A DNA stretch of 52,375 nucleotides from the NCBI RefSeq assembly GCF_001436225.1, contig NZ_AYYO01000006.1, positions 1 to 52,375 on the forward strand. The letters are read 5' to 3'. Under the pieces are notes generated by a model. That model was not told the origin of the DNA and did not search any database. It saw only the letters and a program-made list of their open reading frames with translations. Origin of the DNA: Lacticaseibacillus sharpeae JCM 1186 = DSM 20505 (GTDB taxonomy: Bacteria; Bacillota; Bacilli; Lactobacillales; Lactobacillaceae). Made by a program: the position numbers and the translations under genes. Shown one piece after another: positions 1 through 8,956 of the stretch. Positions within the stretch are counted from its first letter, which is position 1. Each line of letters starts with the position of its first letter.

Positions 1-85
1 GAAGGACGAACTCCAAATGATAAATTTACTATTCAACACCGTTTGACATAGTTCCCAAATGTCTGGCCCTCTTGTTCACGCTAAT

Positions 86-1933
86 TTACTTGCAATCTGT
101 CGGTAGTCCCGGTTTGCTGAAGAAGTAACCTTGAACGAGGCTGATGTCCTCATCGCGGGCAAACTGCACTTCCGCGGCATTTTCAACCCCTTCAAGAACG
201 AACTCGAGGTTGTTGGCTTTGGCAATGCCGACCCAAAAATCAACGCGTTCGCGCAACTGCTGGTCATCGTTGGTCTGGCGCAGGTTCTGCATGGCGAACT
301 TCACGCCATCGACATACGGCAGCAGGCCGCGGACGAGTTCATAGCTGTTGTCACTCCCGACGTCATCGATATCAATCCGCACGCCACTTGCGCGGTAGAT
401 TGGGGTGATATTGCGCATCGTAGCTACATCAGGCACGTCCGTGATTTCGACGGTCAGCTCCGCCAGGTCGTGGGTGCTCGCCTTGAAATTCGTCAGGGCC
501 GTCGCCACCGTCTGATCCACGAACTGTGCGAGCGTCAGGTTGATGGCCACCCGCTTCGTGCCGGAATTCGCCAGCACGCGCTCAATCAAGTTGATCTGGG
601 TTTCCACCGAAATATCAAAGCGGTCCGGCAATTGCCACCGGTCCTCGACGTTGTCATACATCCGCAGCAACAATTCGCTCCGGTGCCGCGCATTGTCCGG
701 TGTCGTGATGTCGACGATTCCCTGAGTGAAGAACGTGTAGGTCGCCACAAGCTCTTGCTGCGTCCGGCTATGCATCGTCACCCCTTCGATTGTGATCGTG
801 TCGCGGCCCGCATGCTTACTCTGGAACAGATTGTCGTCAGCCCGCTTATAGGTGTCGTCAATGCTGCGGTCGTCGCTATGCATCGCGGTCACGCCCATCG
901 AGAGGGTAACCGCCACGTCAACGTCCTCGTAATGGTAGCGATGTTTGCGCACCGTCGCCCAGCATTCCTTAAGCAGTGGCAGCGCCGTTTCGGGGTCTTG
1001 TCCGGGAAGAGCAATGTTAAATTCTTCGCCGCCGGTGCGGAAAATTTGGGCGCAATTGCCGTACTTATCCAGCACTTCACTGAGAGTCGTGGCCACCCCA
1101 ATTAGCACCGCATTGCCCGCCAAGTGGCCATAGTGGTCGTTAACCTGTTTGAAATGGTCAATGTCCAATGACACCAGCGTTAGGGGCGCGTTAGTCTGCT
1201 GCGCGTGGGTGAACATTTCGGTGAGTTCCTGCTGGTAAGCCGTGTACGTCGCCGCATTGGTGAGTTGGTCGTAACTAGCCAGCTTGCGCATGTGGGCATT
1301 CGCGCGGTTTTCGCGGCTTTGACTAATCCAGAACAGGCACGTGAAGGTGTTCATGAACAGGAACATAATTACCGCCTGCCAGGCCACCGCTTGCGTGACG
1401 TGTACGCCCACCGACGCGCTCGGCAAGCTAAACCAGAACGAAGTAGCAATGATTACGGCAAACAAGAAGTTCCACCACACATTAAAGCGCAGTTGCTGCT
1501 GAAACTTACGCGCCGCGATAATAATCCCCGCCAGAATCGCGAAGGAGATCAGCGTCTGGGGCGCAGTCAGGTTGCCCGCATGGTGGGCCACCCAGATTTC
1601 AATCAAGCCCAGTGCCCGAATGGCGAACTCGCCGAGAGTAATTTCACCGTCCAGCAGCGGGAAGGCCACGACGAAGAGTCCGACGTTATGGTACATCATT
1701 GAACTGCCCGAAATGGTATAGCCGCCAAAATGCAGAACGTTCCCGATTCCAAGCGCCAGAATTATTAAGTAAATCCGGTACCAGCGCCGTTGCCCCAGCG
1801 TCGCGTCGGTACTGCGGAAGGCCCGGTGCCAAACATGTTGATAGTAGGTCACAAAACCAGAGATATAGAAGCAAGCGAACACCAGCTGCACAAGTAGTGC
1901 TGGTGTCGCCAAAGCACGGATACTCATTTCCAT
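86..1933 (-). CDS. Membrane GGDEF-EAL hybrid protein (c-di-GMP turnover)
   Basis: This 615-residue protein would make or degrade cyclic di-GMP at the membrane. Residues 1-205 hold about six hydrophobic segments, a sensor region I cannot assign to a named family. A GGDEF domain (about 216-385) has FDIDHFK-like metal residues (LDIDHFK) and GGEEF at 301-305 preceded by RT. The EAL domain (about 395-610) keeps E420 (SELL), N465, E496, D523-D524, K545, E581 and Q601. The Asp of the usual KID motif is Ala547 (KFA), and loop 6 reads DDVGSDNS instead of DDFGTGYS. Both activities are therefore possible, but phosphodiesterase strength is uncertain. The best start is ATG at 1933; its GGGGA is rather far upstream, and an in-frame ATG lies at 1927. 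A small GCGGC/GCCGC hairpin (about 1957-1971) sits upstream. The next gene upstream on the same strand is a full-length paralog. Confidence 0.9.
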   Translation of the reverse strand: MEMSIRALATPALLVQLVFACFYISGFVTYYQHVWHRAFRSTDATLGQRRWYRIYLIILALGIGNVLHFGGYTISGSSMMYHNVGLFVVAFPLLDGEITLGEFAIRALGLIEIWVAHHAGNLTAPQTLISFAILAGIIIAARKFQQQLRFNVWWNFLFAVIIATSFWFSLPSASVGVHVTQAVAWQAVIMFLFMNTFTCLFWISQSRENRANAHMRKLASYDQLTNAATYTAYQQELTEMFTHAQQTNAPLTLVSLDIDHFKQVNDHYGHLAGNAVLIGVATTLSEVLDKYGNCAQIFRTGGEEFNIALPGQDPETALPLLKECWATVRKHRYHYEDVDVAVTLSMGVTAMHSDDRSIDDTYKRADDNLFQSKHAGRDTITIEGVTMHSRTQQELVATYTFFTQGIVDITTPDNARHRSELLLRMYDNVEDRWQLPDRFDISVETQINLIERVLANSGTKRVAINLTLAQFVDQTVATALTNFKASTHDLAELTVEITDVPDVATMRNITPIYRASGVRIDIDDVGSDNSYELVRGLLPYVDGVKFAMQNLRQTNDDQQLRERVDFWVGIAKANNLEFVLEGVENAAEVQFARDEDISLVQGYFFSKPGLPTDCK

Positions 1934-2355
1934 ATATTTTATATTTCCCCAAGGTGCGGCAAAGTGCCGCGATTAAACCACATACACATCCCGTTATGTC
2001 AAAATAACTTAGCAAATTATACATCAAGTGGTTAATGGATGAAAGGATAACGTGTGTTTCCATTAGACGTGGCTACACCTACCCATCGCCGCAAATTGCG
2101 CGTTTAATGCGCAGACAGAATCAATTTATGCGTACGTCGATAATATTTTTGGCTGGTAATTCGCTAAAACAGGCCGAAATAGAAGCTAAGTCATCACCAG
2201 CTTTCAATAACACGTTTTCACGCAACGTCGTTGTAGCCGTAAAGCCTGCTTAGTGGTGATTCAGGACATATTTGGGGGCTGCAGCTTGGGATTACAGTTA
2301 TTTTGGCCGGCCAGCCCGGCCCTATTCCCTAACTTTCGCCTGCAAACCCAAAAAA

Positions 2356-2384
2356 GCGGGGAACCCGAACGATGGCTTCCCCGC
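2356..2384 (-). terminator. Rho-independent terminator of the second GGDEF-EAL gene
   Basis: An inverted repeat GCGGGGAA/TTCCCCGC is followed on the minus strand by a T run, just after the stop codon at 2392. The remaining gap, 1934-2355, shows no gene I can support. It must hold the promoter of the downstream paralog; a TTGACA-like box lies near 1998 on the minus strand, but its spacing to a -10 is poor. Confidence 0.8.
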
Positions 2385-2391
2385 ACAAAAA

Positions 2392-4230
2392 TTAATTTAG
2401 CTGTGGTAAGGCTGGTTTGCTGAAGTAGTAGCCCTGAATATACTTGATGCCCAGGCTGCGGGCGAAGTCAACCTCCGCACTGGTTTCGACCCCTTCCAGG
2501 ACGAAATCCAGCTGCTGCCTTTGCGCCACGTCGGCCCAGAATTCAATGCGCTTCTGGAGTTGCGCGGGCGTGTTCGTTTTGCGCAGATTCTGCATGGCGA
2601 ACTTCACGCCGTCGACGTACGGCAGCAGGTGTGCCACCAGCTCGTAACTGTTGTCACTGCCGACATCGTCAATATCAATGCGCACGCCCGCCACCCGGTA
2701 AATCGCGGTAATCTGGCGTGTGATCATGATGTCCGGTACGTCCGTAATCTCCACCGTCAGCGCAGTCAAATCTGGCGTGTTGCGGACGAAATCGGTAATC
2801 GCCATGGCCACCGTAACGTCGGTAAACTGCGCGAGCGTCATGTTAATGGCTAGCCGCTTAACCCGCGTATTCTGCAGCACCTGCTGCAGCAGCTCAATCT
2901 GGGTATCAACGGAAATGTCGAACCGCTGGGGCACAACCCACCGCAGGTAACCATGATCGAACATCCGCAGCAGCAATTCGCTACGGTAGTGCCTGTCTGC
3001 ATCCGTGATGTCCACGATGGACTGGGCGAAGAACGTGTAACTGACAACGTCTGCGGTCTGTGCGTGCACCTGCTGCGTCTGTCCATCAACCGTCACGGTG
3101 TCGCAGCCGGCCCGCTTACTCAGGTACAAATTATCATCGGCCCGCTTGTAGGTGTAATCAATATTTTTGTCGTCAGGCTGAACCTCAGTCACCCCCATCG
3201 ACATCGTCACGTGCGCCGCAACGTCTTGATACGTATACGTTGCGTTGCGCACGCCCGTCAAGCAATCACTGATGACCGTGTGCACATCTATAGGGGCGGC
3301 ACCAGGGAAGGCGATGTTGAACTCTTCACCGCCAGTGCGCGACAAGTGGTACGTTTGCCCCGCCGCATCCAGCACTTGTGTCAGCGTATTCGCCACGCCA
3401 ATCAGCACCGCGTTCCCGGCCAGGTGCCCGTACTGCTCGTTGACCTGCCGGAAATGATCCACGTCCAAAGACACCATCGTCAGCGGCGTCTTAGCGGTTT
3501 GGGCCTGCGTGAACAGCGCAGTCATTTCGTCCTTGTACGCCGCGTACGTCTTGGCGTTCGTCAGTTCGTCATAGCGCGCCAGCTTCAGCATCGCCGCCTG
3601 CTCCGTGCGCTCTTGCATCTGGTGCTGCCAATACCAAGTGGTGTAAATGTTGAGGAAACTAATCGTTACAAACGCGCGTAATACGATGAACCACGGCAGG
3701 TGCATCCCCATCGTCTGCGGCGCCAGGGTGCACCAAAAAGCGGCCGTCAAAATGAGCATCACCGCATAACTCAGGAAGATGTTGACCCGAATTTGTTGCC
3801 GAAAACGCCGCACTAGGTAGAACATCAGCAGTAAGACTGCATACGACACCAGCGCGCGCCCGCTCGTGCGGTTGGGCCAGTGATACAGCAACCAGAAGGC
3901 GGTCAGGCTGACACAGCGTGCACCGTACTCCCAGTTATTAATTCCTTCATCGATAAGCGGCACCAGTAACACGAAGAACCCCACGGTGTGGTAGATACCG
4001 GCATTCCCGGTCACGGCCACGCCACCGAACGCCATGATGCTGGCGATCAATAACGGGAGGATGATGGAGAATACGCGAATTAGCCACGCCGAACGAACAC
4101 TCCGGTCTGAGTTCAGTGCCCGCGTTGCCATGTGCTGGTAGTACGCGTCGAACCCCGCCACGAAGAAGAAGCTAAACATAATCTGCAGGAACCATTCGTG
4201 ATTCGAGACAAAGACACTGCCAAATGTCAT
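2392..4230 (-). CDS. Membrane GGDEF-EAL hybrid protein, paralog
   Basis: This is a paralog of the neighbouring hybrid with the same design: about six membrane segments, then GGDEF (GGEEF preceded by RT, LDVDHFR, second-half RADDNLYLSK), then EAL. The EAL part retains SELLLR, INMTLAQF, TVEITD, DIDDVGSDNS, VKFAM, LEGVE and IQGYYF. As in its neighbour, the KID Asp is Ala and the GTG of loop 6 is changed. I place the start at ATG 4230 because GGGGGGAG lies 5 nt upstream; a longer reading from 4254 has no ribosome binding site. The shared departures from consensus suggest a duplication inside this lineage rather than two independent acquisitions. Which enzymatic direction dominates cannot be told from sequence. 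Confidence 0.9.
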   Translation of the reverse strand: MTFGSVFVSNHEWFLQIMFSFFFVAGFDAYYQHMATRALNSDRSVRSAWLIRVFSIILPLLIASIMAFGGVAVTGNAGIYHTVGFFVLLVPLIDEGINNWEYGARCVSLTAFWLLYHWPNRTSGRALVSYAVLLLMFYLVRRFRQQIRVNIFLSYAVMLILTAAFWCTLAPQTMGMHLPWFIVLRAFVTISFLNIYTTWYWQHQMQERTEQAAMLKLARYDELTNAKTYAAYKDEMTALFTQAQTAKTPLTMVSLDVDHFRQVNEQYGHLAGNAVLIGVANTLTQVLDAAGQTYHLSRTGGEEFNIAFPGAAPIDVHTVISDCLTGVRNATYTYQDVAAHVTMSMGVTEVQPDDKNIDYTYKRADDNLYLSKRAGCDTVTVDGQTQQVHAQTADVVSYTFFAQSIVDITDADRHYRSELLLRMFDHGYLRWVVPQRFDISVDTQIELLQQVLQNTRVKRLAINMTLAQFTDVTVAMAITDFVRNTPDLTALTVEITDVPDIMITRQITAIYRVAGVRIDIDDVGSDNSYELVAHLLPYVDGVKFAMQNLRKTNTPAQLQKRIEFWADVAQRQQLDFVLEGVETSAEVDFARSLGIKYIQGYYFSKPALPQLN

Positions 4231-4315
4231 GTGTTCTCCCCCCAAATTGCGCATTAGTTAATTAATATAATACTATCACATCCCCCTTTTTTCGCCAGAC
4301 CACCTGGGGACAAAA

Positions 4316-4354
4316 ACAGCCAAGCATTGCCTGCAGACGGCAACGCTTGGCTGT
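4316..4354 (-). terminator. Terminator after luxS
   Basis: The perfect 10-bp inverted repeat ACAGCCAAGC/GCTTGGCTGT is followed on the minus strand by TTTTT, directly downstream of the luxS stop codon. Confidence 0.9.
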
Positions 4355-4363
4355 TAACATTAC

Positions 4364-4837
4364 TTAGATGACGTGGCGTTCGAATGGCTGGTCAGAGATA
4401 CCCTCTTCCAGAATCTTCTTGCTCCATTCCTTGGCGGAGAACAGGCTGTGGTCGCGGTAGTTCCCGCAGCTGTACTTGTCGGTACCCTGAACATCCTTCC
4501 ATTCAATGTCGTTCGCAATGGCATCAAGGGAACTCTTGAGGGCCTTAGCGACTTCGGTGGTGCTGTGCTCGCCCCAGGTGATGAGGTGGAACCCGGTACG
4601 GCAGCCGAATGGGGAGCAGTCAATCACACCGGTGAGCCGGTCGCGGAGAAGACCCGCCAGCAGGTGCTCGATGGTGTGCAATCCAGCAGTCGGAATGGCG
4701 TTCTCGTTTGGCTGCACCAGACGCAGGTCGAAGTTACTAATCTTGTCGCCCTTTGCGCCTTCTTCAACGGTAATAAGGCGAACGTATGGTGCCTTAACCT
4801 TCGTGTGATCCAATGTGAAACTTTCAACTTTTGCCAT
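4364..4837 (-). CDS. luxS: S-ribosylhomocysteine lyase LuxS
   Basis: LuxS cleaves S-ribosylhomocysteine to homocysteine and the AI-2 precursor DPD, in the cytoplasm. It is part of the activated methyl cycle. The 157-residue protein has the family length. The metal ligands are visible as His54 and His58 (HTIEH) and Cys124 (KYSCGN), and the catalytic Cys is Cys79 in GCRTGF. The start ATG follows AAAGGAAG with normal spacing. A hairpin (about 4869-4890) lies in the 5' region. luxS follows metQ by 97 nt on the same strand, with no clear terminator between them (only a CCGCAA/TTGCGG hairpin without a T run). It may therefore be read from the Met T-box promoter as well as from any own promoter, which would join homocysteine recycling to methionine synthesis and uptake. 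Confidence 0.97.
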   Translation of the reverse strand: MAKVESFTLDHTKVKAPYVRLITVEEGAKGDKISNFDLRLVQPNENAIPTAGLHTIEHLLAGLLRDRLTGVIDCSPFGCRTGFHLITWGEHSTTEVAKALKSSLDAIANDIEWKDVQGTDKYSCGNYRDHSLFSAKEWSKKILEEGISDQPFERHVI

Positions 4838-4934
4838 AATAATTGCTTCCTTTCGTAATGCCTAACTTCGTTCCCACGCCAGCGCGGGAACATATCTTCT
4901 TTATTGTAACGCGATTCGCCGCAAAATTGCGGGA

Positions 4935-5792
4935 TTACTTCTCAAGGTAATTCAGCGGCTTCTTCACTTCGACCTTGGTGCCGCCGAATTCCTTCTTAAT
5001 CCACTTCTGAATCGCAGGGTCCCGGTACAACTTGACCAGCTTCTTGTAGGTCTTGTTGTTCTTCTGCTTCGCCGTTGTGGCGAGGATGTTGATGTTATCC
5101 TTGGTGGAGTCATCCGCCTTTTCGTAGTAGATGGAATCCTTGAGCACGTTGAGCTTAGCTTCCAGCGCGATGGTGTTACTAATCAACACGGCATCGAAGT
5201 CATCGAGGAACCGGGCCGCGGAGTCTTCGTTAATTTCCTTAATCTGCACGTGCTTCGGGTTGCTCGTGATGTCGCGGGTCGTCCCGAACGTGTCGAAGCC
5301 CTTCTTGAGCTTGATGATGCCGGCTTTTTGCAGCAGGAGCAGTTCACGCGCCCCGTTAGCCGGGTTGCTGGAAATCCCGATGGTTGCCTTGTCCGGCAGG
5401 GACTTGATTGACTTGTACTTGTTGGAGTAAATCCCAACTGGCTCCAGGTAGGTCGTGCCGAGCGCCGCAATCTTTTTACCCTTAGTTTCCTTGTTGTACG
5501 CGAGGAAGAAGGCGTAGGACTGGAACGCGTTGACGTCGATGTCGCCATTGGCTGTTTCGTCGTTCAGCTGCTTACCCACGGTCACTTCCTTGACGTCTAG
5601 CTTGAGGCCCAGCTTCTTGGCTTGCGGCGTCTTGGCGATGTGCACCCAGGTCTGGTAGTCAGAACCAATCCCGCCAACCGTGACGGTGGTGAGTTTGCTG
5701 CTAGTCGTGCTCTTGCCGCATGCGGCGAGGCCGACGACGCTGCCGATTGCCGCCAGACTGAGTGCGATTGTTTTAGTCCATTTCTTCATCAT
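4935..5792 (-). CDS. metQ: Methionine-binding lipoprotein MetQ (NlpA family)
   Basis: This is the extracellular, lipid-anchored substrate-binding protein for a MetNIQ-type methionine importer. The N-terminus is a lipoprotein signal (MMKKW... with lipobox LAAC), followed by NlpA-family features such as DVNAFQSYAF and GISSNPANGARELLLL. The start ATG at 5792 is chosen because GGGGG lies about 5 nt upstream and the signal peptide then begins properly; an ORF extension to 5852 runs into the upstream gene. It sits 19 nt behind the MetE-like gene and shares its Met T-box. No metN or metI (ATPase, permease) is present here, so the transporter core must be encoded elsewhere. Specificity for methionine is inferred from family and context. 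Confidence 0.9.
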   Translation of the reverse strand: MMKKWTKTIALSLAAIGSVVGLAACGKSTTSSKLTTVTVGGIGSDYQTWVHIAKTPQAKKLGLKLDVKEVTVGKQLNDETANGDIDVNAFQSYAFFLAYNKETKGKKIAALGTTYLEPVGIYSNKYKSIKSLPDKATIGISSNPANGARELLLLQKAGIIKLKKGFDTFGTTRDITSNPKHVQIKEINEDSAARFLDDFDAVLISNTIALEAKLNVLKDSIYYEKADDSTKDNINILATTAKQKNNKTYKKLVKLYRDPAIQKWIKKEFGGTKVEVKKPLNYLEK

Positions 5793-5811
5793 GAATTCCC
5801 CCATAATTAAC

Positions 5812-6954
5812 TTAATCCGTCGTACCTTCTGGGCCCCAGACCTCTTCGGCAATCGACTTCACCAGTGCGAGCTTAGCGAACTGCTCGCTTTCGTTTAAAA
5901 TATTGCCTTCTTCCGTTGAGGCAAACCCGCACTGCGGTGACAAACACAACTTGTCCAGCGGGTGGTACTGTGCGGCTTCGTGGATGCGATCGATGATGTG
6001 CTGCCGGTCTTCCAGCTGCGGGAACTTGCTGGTAATCAGCCCCAGCACCACGTATTTGTCATCTGGCACCTGGGTCAACGGCTCGAACCCCCCCGCTCGC
6101 TCGGTGTCGTATTCGAGGTAGAAGGCGTGGTAGTTCGAGTCGGTGAACAGCGGTCGGGCAATCGGGTCGTATGCGCCCTTGCCCGCCCAGTCACTGTGGA
6201 AGTTGCCGCGGCAGACGTGCGTGTTAATGATGAGGTCCGCCGGCCACCCATCCGTTACCCGGTTGTTAAGGGCCGAATATTCGCTCGCCGTTGCCTGCAA
6301 CTGCGCCGGCGTCAGGCGGAACGAGGTCACGGACGTGTCAAGTGCCCCCGCCAGCGTCCCCCAGGTACAGTCATCCAGCTGCAAGTTCCGCAGCCCCGCA
6401 CGGTAGAGGTCAGAAATCACGAGCCGGTATGCGGCAACGATGTCATCCAGGAATTCCGGCCGTGTATCGTAGTAGCGGTTCACCGTCCGCTGGTTATTCG
6501 GTCGGTCGAGTTCAAATAGCAGCTGCGCGGGTGCCGGAATGGTTTGCTTCACGACCACGCCCGCCGGCACGTGCTTAGCCATGAACTTGAAGTGCTCCAC
6601 GAACGGATGGTTGTGCCCATCAAGCTTGCCCACTAGTTGCACCGAATCCGGCTTGGTCAACCAGGCGTGAAACTGCTCACCGCCCCCGCCGCCCTGTGCG
6701 TGCTCAGCGCCATTGAGCCCCCAGAAGAAATCCAGGTGCCAGTATGACCGGCGGAACTCACCATCGGACACGGACTTGTATCCCGCCGCCACCTGTTTGA
6801 AGATGAGCGTTTTAATCGCGTCGTCCTCCACGGTGGTCAGCGCCGCCCGGTCGATCTTGCCCGCCGCAAAATCACTGCGCGCCTGCTTTAAGAATTCCGG
6901 CCGGAGGAAACTCCCCACGGTGTCGTAACGAAATGGTGTATTGTGTGTGGACAT
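5812..6954 (-). CDS. MetE-like cobalamin-independent methionine synthase (YxjG/YxjH type)
   Basis: A predicted zinc-dependent methyltransferase forming methionine from homocysteine, of the short type lacking the MetE N-terminal half. The protein is 380 residues from ATG 6954; AGGGGG lies 7 nt upstream. Visible family motifs are TVGSFLRP near the N-terminus, THVCRGNFHS (His and Cys zinc ligands), an acidic YDTERAGGFEPL stretch and LSPQCGFAS (the third, Cys ligand). The methyl donor is not established for this subgroup. The gene lies immediately behind a T-box whose specifier codon is ATG and is followed by metQ and luxS, which supports a role in methionine supply. Confidence 0.9.
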   Translation of the reverse strand: MSTHNTPFRYDTVGSFLRPEFLKQARSDFAAGKIDRAALTTVEDDAIKTLIFKQVAAGYKSVSDGEFRRSYWHLDFFWGLNGAEHAQGGGGGEQFHAWLTKPDSVQLVGKLDGHNHPFVEHFKFMAKHVPAGVVVKQTIPAPAQLLFELDRPNNQRTVNRYYDTRPEFLDDIVAAYRLVISDLYRAGLRNLQLDDCTWGTLAGALDTSVTSFRLTPAQLQATASEYSALNNRVTDGWPADLIINTHVCRGNFHSDWAGKGAYDPIARPLFTDSNYHAFYLEYDTERAGGFEPLTQVPDDKYVVLGLITSKFPQLEDRQHIIDRIHEAAQYHPLDKLCLSPQCGFASTEEGNILNESEQFAKLALVKSIAEEVWGPEGTTD

Positions 6955-6996
6955 CTCGCTACCCCCTAACTCAAATTTGGTAAATGCTGTGCTAAA

Positions 6997-7291
6997 CAAA
7001 AAAATCTCGTCCCCCAGCAATGTCGAAAAACATTACTGAGGGACGAGATTGTCGTGTTACCACCCTGCTTCGCGGAAATATTCCGCCTCATCAGCACGCG
7101 GATTACTCCGGATGCCTAGCAAGATATCGGTTGCGCCCGGGTGCTTGGCGTGAACCTCGCACCTGCTGTTTGGAGCTCATTCTCCTACCGTGGTTACTGC
7201 CCGTTTGCACCAAAGCCGGGCTCTCTGTGAGTAACATTAGGTATTCTCTTCTCCGCAAAGCACGTTCATTTACTTGATTGCCATTATCTTA
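6997..7291 (-). promoter_or_regulatory. Methionine-type T-box leader
   Basis: On the minus strand the leader contains a Stem I with specifier loop GAGA-ATG-A (codon complement at 7178-7180), the T-box core AGGGTGGTAACAC (7054-7066) and a terminator (7004-7050) followed by seven T. T-boxes bind the uncharged tRNA that matches the specifier, here tRNA-Met, and so relieve termination. It lies directly ahead of the MetE-like gene, metQ and luxS. The codon assignment follows the usual layout (loop-E purines, codon, purine, lower helix). Confidence 0.92.
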
Positions 7292-7314
7292 ATCTTTTAA
7301 TCATGTTCGGTCAA
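7286..7314 (-). promoter_or_regulatory. Promoter of the Met T-box operon
   Basis: Minus-strand -35 TTGACC (7309-7314) and -10 TAAGAT (7286-7291) are separated by exactly 17 nt, at the 5' end of the T-box leader. Confidence 0.75.
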
Positions 7315-7342
7315 GGGGTGAATTGAAGTTTTGCAGCCGCAC

Positions 7343-8956
7343 CTACTCCGCCGCCGTGCGGTGAACCAACGCGGCCGGGCCGAGATACCAAGCGTAAACG
7401 CTGCGGCCCACCGCTTCCGGCACGTACCGCAGGGTGATGGACTCGTCGCCATTGCCCTTGCGCACGTGGACCTCAACATGCACCAGGTGCGTCTTCGCCA
7501 TCCACCAACTCTGGTGAATATCGACCGACTGCACGTGGTTGCGGGCGACCGCAAAATCGCTGCGGACGAACATCGAACCCGTGGTCATGAACAAAATTTT
7601 GTCGCTAATCGCAAACCCGCGGGCGTGGCTGGCAAAAAAGCCGAAGCCGATGCACAGTAGCGGCCATAAGAACGCAATCGCGCCCAGCCAGTGGAAGAAG
7701 TACGTCAAAGCAAGTGCCACAAGGAATGGGAACCAGATGGCATTCCGGATCATGGCAAAGGTGCCGGTGGTGAACTGCTGCAGTGCCGGTTGGGTGCTGG
7801 GCAGCCAGGCGACCACCCGGTGTAGCCGCGCCCACACGTCACTCGCTGGCAGCATCGGGTAGAGCACGAGGTCGTTATCTTCATCCGCTTTGCCAACCGC
7901 TGAGGCCAGAATCACCTGCGCCGTGCCCTTCTTCAGGAGGCCACGTATGATATTTTGCTGGAACCGCACCGCCTGAATCCGGCGCGCGGGCGCAGCAATG
8001 TGGTTCGTCTGGAACAAGCCTTTTTCCGTCGTGACCGTTTCACCATCGAAGTGAATAGTGAAGTGCCAGTACCGGGCCAGGGTCATAAATAGCGAAATCA
8101 GGATGCCGGCGCCGAACACACTAGCAACGGCAACCACCAGCAAATAAACGGGCAGGTGACTCACGTGACTCTCCAGCCAGTGCTCGAGCCACGGAACACG
8201 ATCCAAATAGGATAGGCCCGACAGCAACAACAAAATGGTCGAAATAAACCCGAGCGACGTGAAGGCAAACGCGAGTAGTTCCTTAATATCCAGCGTGTGC
8301 GCATACGTCTGGGCAAGCTTGGTCACGGGCCGTTCGTGCTGCCGGTTTAGTGCAGCCTGCAGTGCGGCGAAGGTCGCGTCGCTATCCGCCATGGCGGCAC
8401 CACTATCATCATGCGCGGCAGCCGTTGCGGTTTGCTGCATCAGGTGCGCGGCCGTATCTGCGGTCAGGTGCTGGGCGGCTTGCTGACGCGCCTTCAGTTC
8501 ATTCACCAGGCTCTGCGGCACGGCATCCAGCTTCACTTCAGGTTCATCCCCCGCGTGCGCCGCAGTCTCAACTGTGAGCGTTGCCACCTTGAACGGCTTG
8601 TAGAAGAACCACTGGCTGTTCTGGACGGTCTGGATGTTCGCGTAGTTGATGTGCAACATTTTGCGCCGGAACACACCGCTGCGCAGGATGAACGCAGTGT
8701 CCGTCAAGGCGTACTTGGTGGTGAAATATTTGGGCACGGCTACACACAAGACAATCACGAGCCCGATGACCATGAATAACAAAAACAGCCACAGGATGTG
8801 CTGGGGATTTTGCATGAGGTCATGAATATCCTTTAAGTTCACCAGCACGAGAGCGATGGTCACGCGGATAATATACCGCAGCGCAAAGATCACCAGCATG
8901 AGCGGGCTTTGCCGGTGCCAATCGTAGGCTGCGTCATCTAATCTAGAATTCTTCAT
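7343..8956 (-). CDS. YdbT-like membrane protein with bacterial PH (bPH2/DUF304) domains
   Basis: A 537-residue membrane protein with repeated bPH2 modules, each a hydrophobic hairpin followed by a beta-rich stretch (for example VSKGLFQTNHIAAPARRIQAVRFQQ-like and FVRSDFAVARNHVQSVDIHQ-like motifs). An alanine-rich cytoplasmic linker lies near residues 170-210. The start at 8956 (MKNSR) has GAGG 6 nt upstream and overlaps the end of the ydbS-like gene by 14 nt, so translation is probably coupled. The YdbS-YdbT pair of Bacillus belongs to the cell-envelope stress response and has been linked to bacteriocin resistance. The role here is inferred only by homology. Confidence 0.85.
   Translation of the reverse strand: MKNSRLDDAAYDWHRQSPLMLVIFALRYIIRVTIALVLVNLKDIHDLMQNPQHILWLFLLFMVIGLVIVLCVAVPKYFTTKYALTDTAFILRSGVFRRKMLHINYANIQTVQNSQWFFYKPFKVATLTVETAAHAGDEPEVKLDAVPQSLVNELKARQQAAQHLTADTAAHLMQQTATAAAHDDSGAAMADSDATFAALQAALNRQHERPVTKLAQTYAHTLDIKELLAFAFTSLGFISTILLLLSGLSYLDRVPWLEHWLESHVSHLPVYLLVVAVASVFGAGILISLFMTLARYWHFTIHFDGETVTTEKGLFQTNHIAAPARRIQAVRFQQNIIRGLLKKGTAQVILASAVGKADEDNDLVLYPMLPASDVWARLHRVVAWLPSTQPALQQFTTGTFAMIRNAIWFPFLVALALTYFFHWLGAIAFLWPLLCIGFGFFASHARGFAISDKILFMTTGSMFVRSDFAVARNHVQSVDIHQSWWMAKTHLVHVEVHVRKGNGDESITLRYVPEAVGRSVYAWYLGPAALVHRTAAE

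Noticed and set aside
131-1105. 324-codon plus-strand frame over the first hybrid gene
   Set aside because: It is antisense to conserved GGDEF and EAL motifs and rich in His/Arg as expected for a shadow of a GC-rich gene.
2035-2253. 72-codon plus-strand frame in the gap between the two GGDEF-EAL genes
   Set aside because: It has no ribosome binding site, no recognisable domain, and lies in the promoter region of a minus-strand gene.
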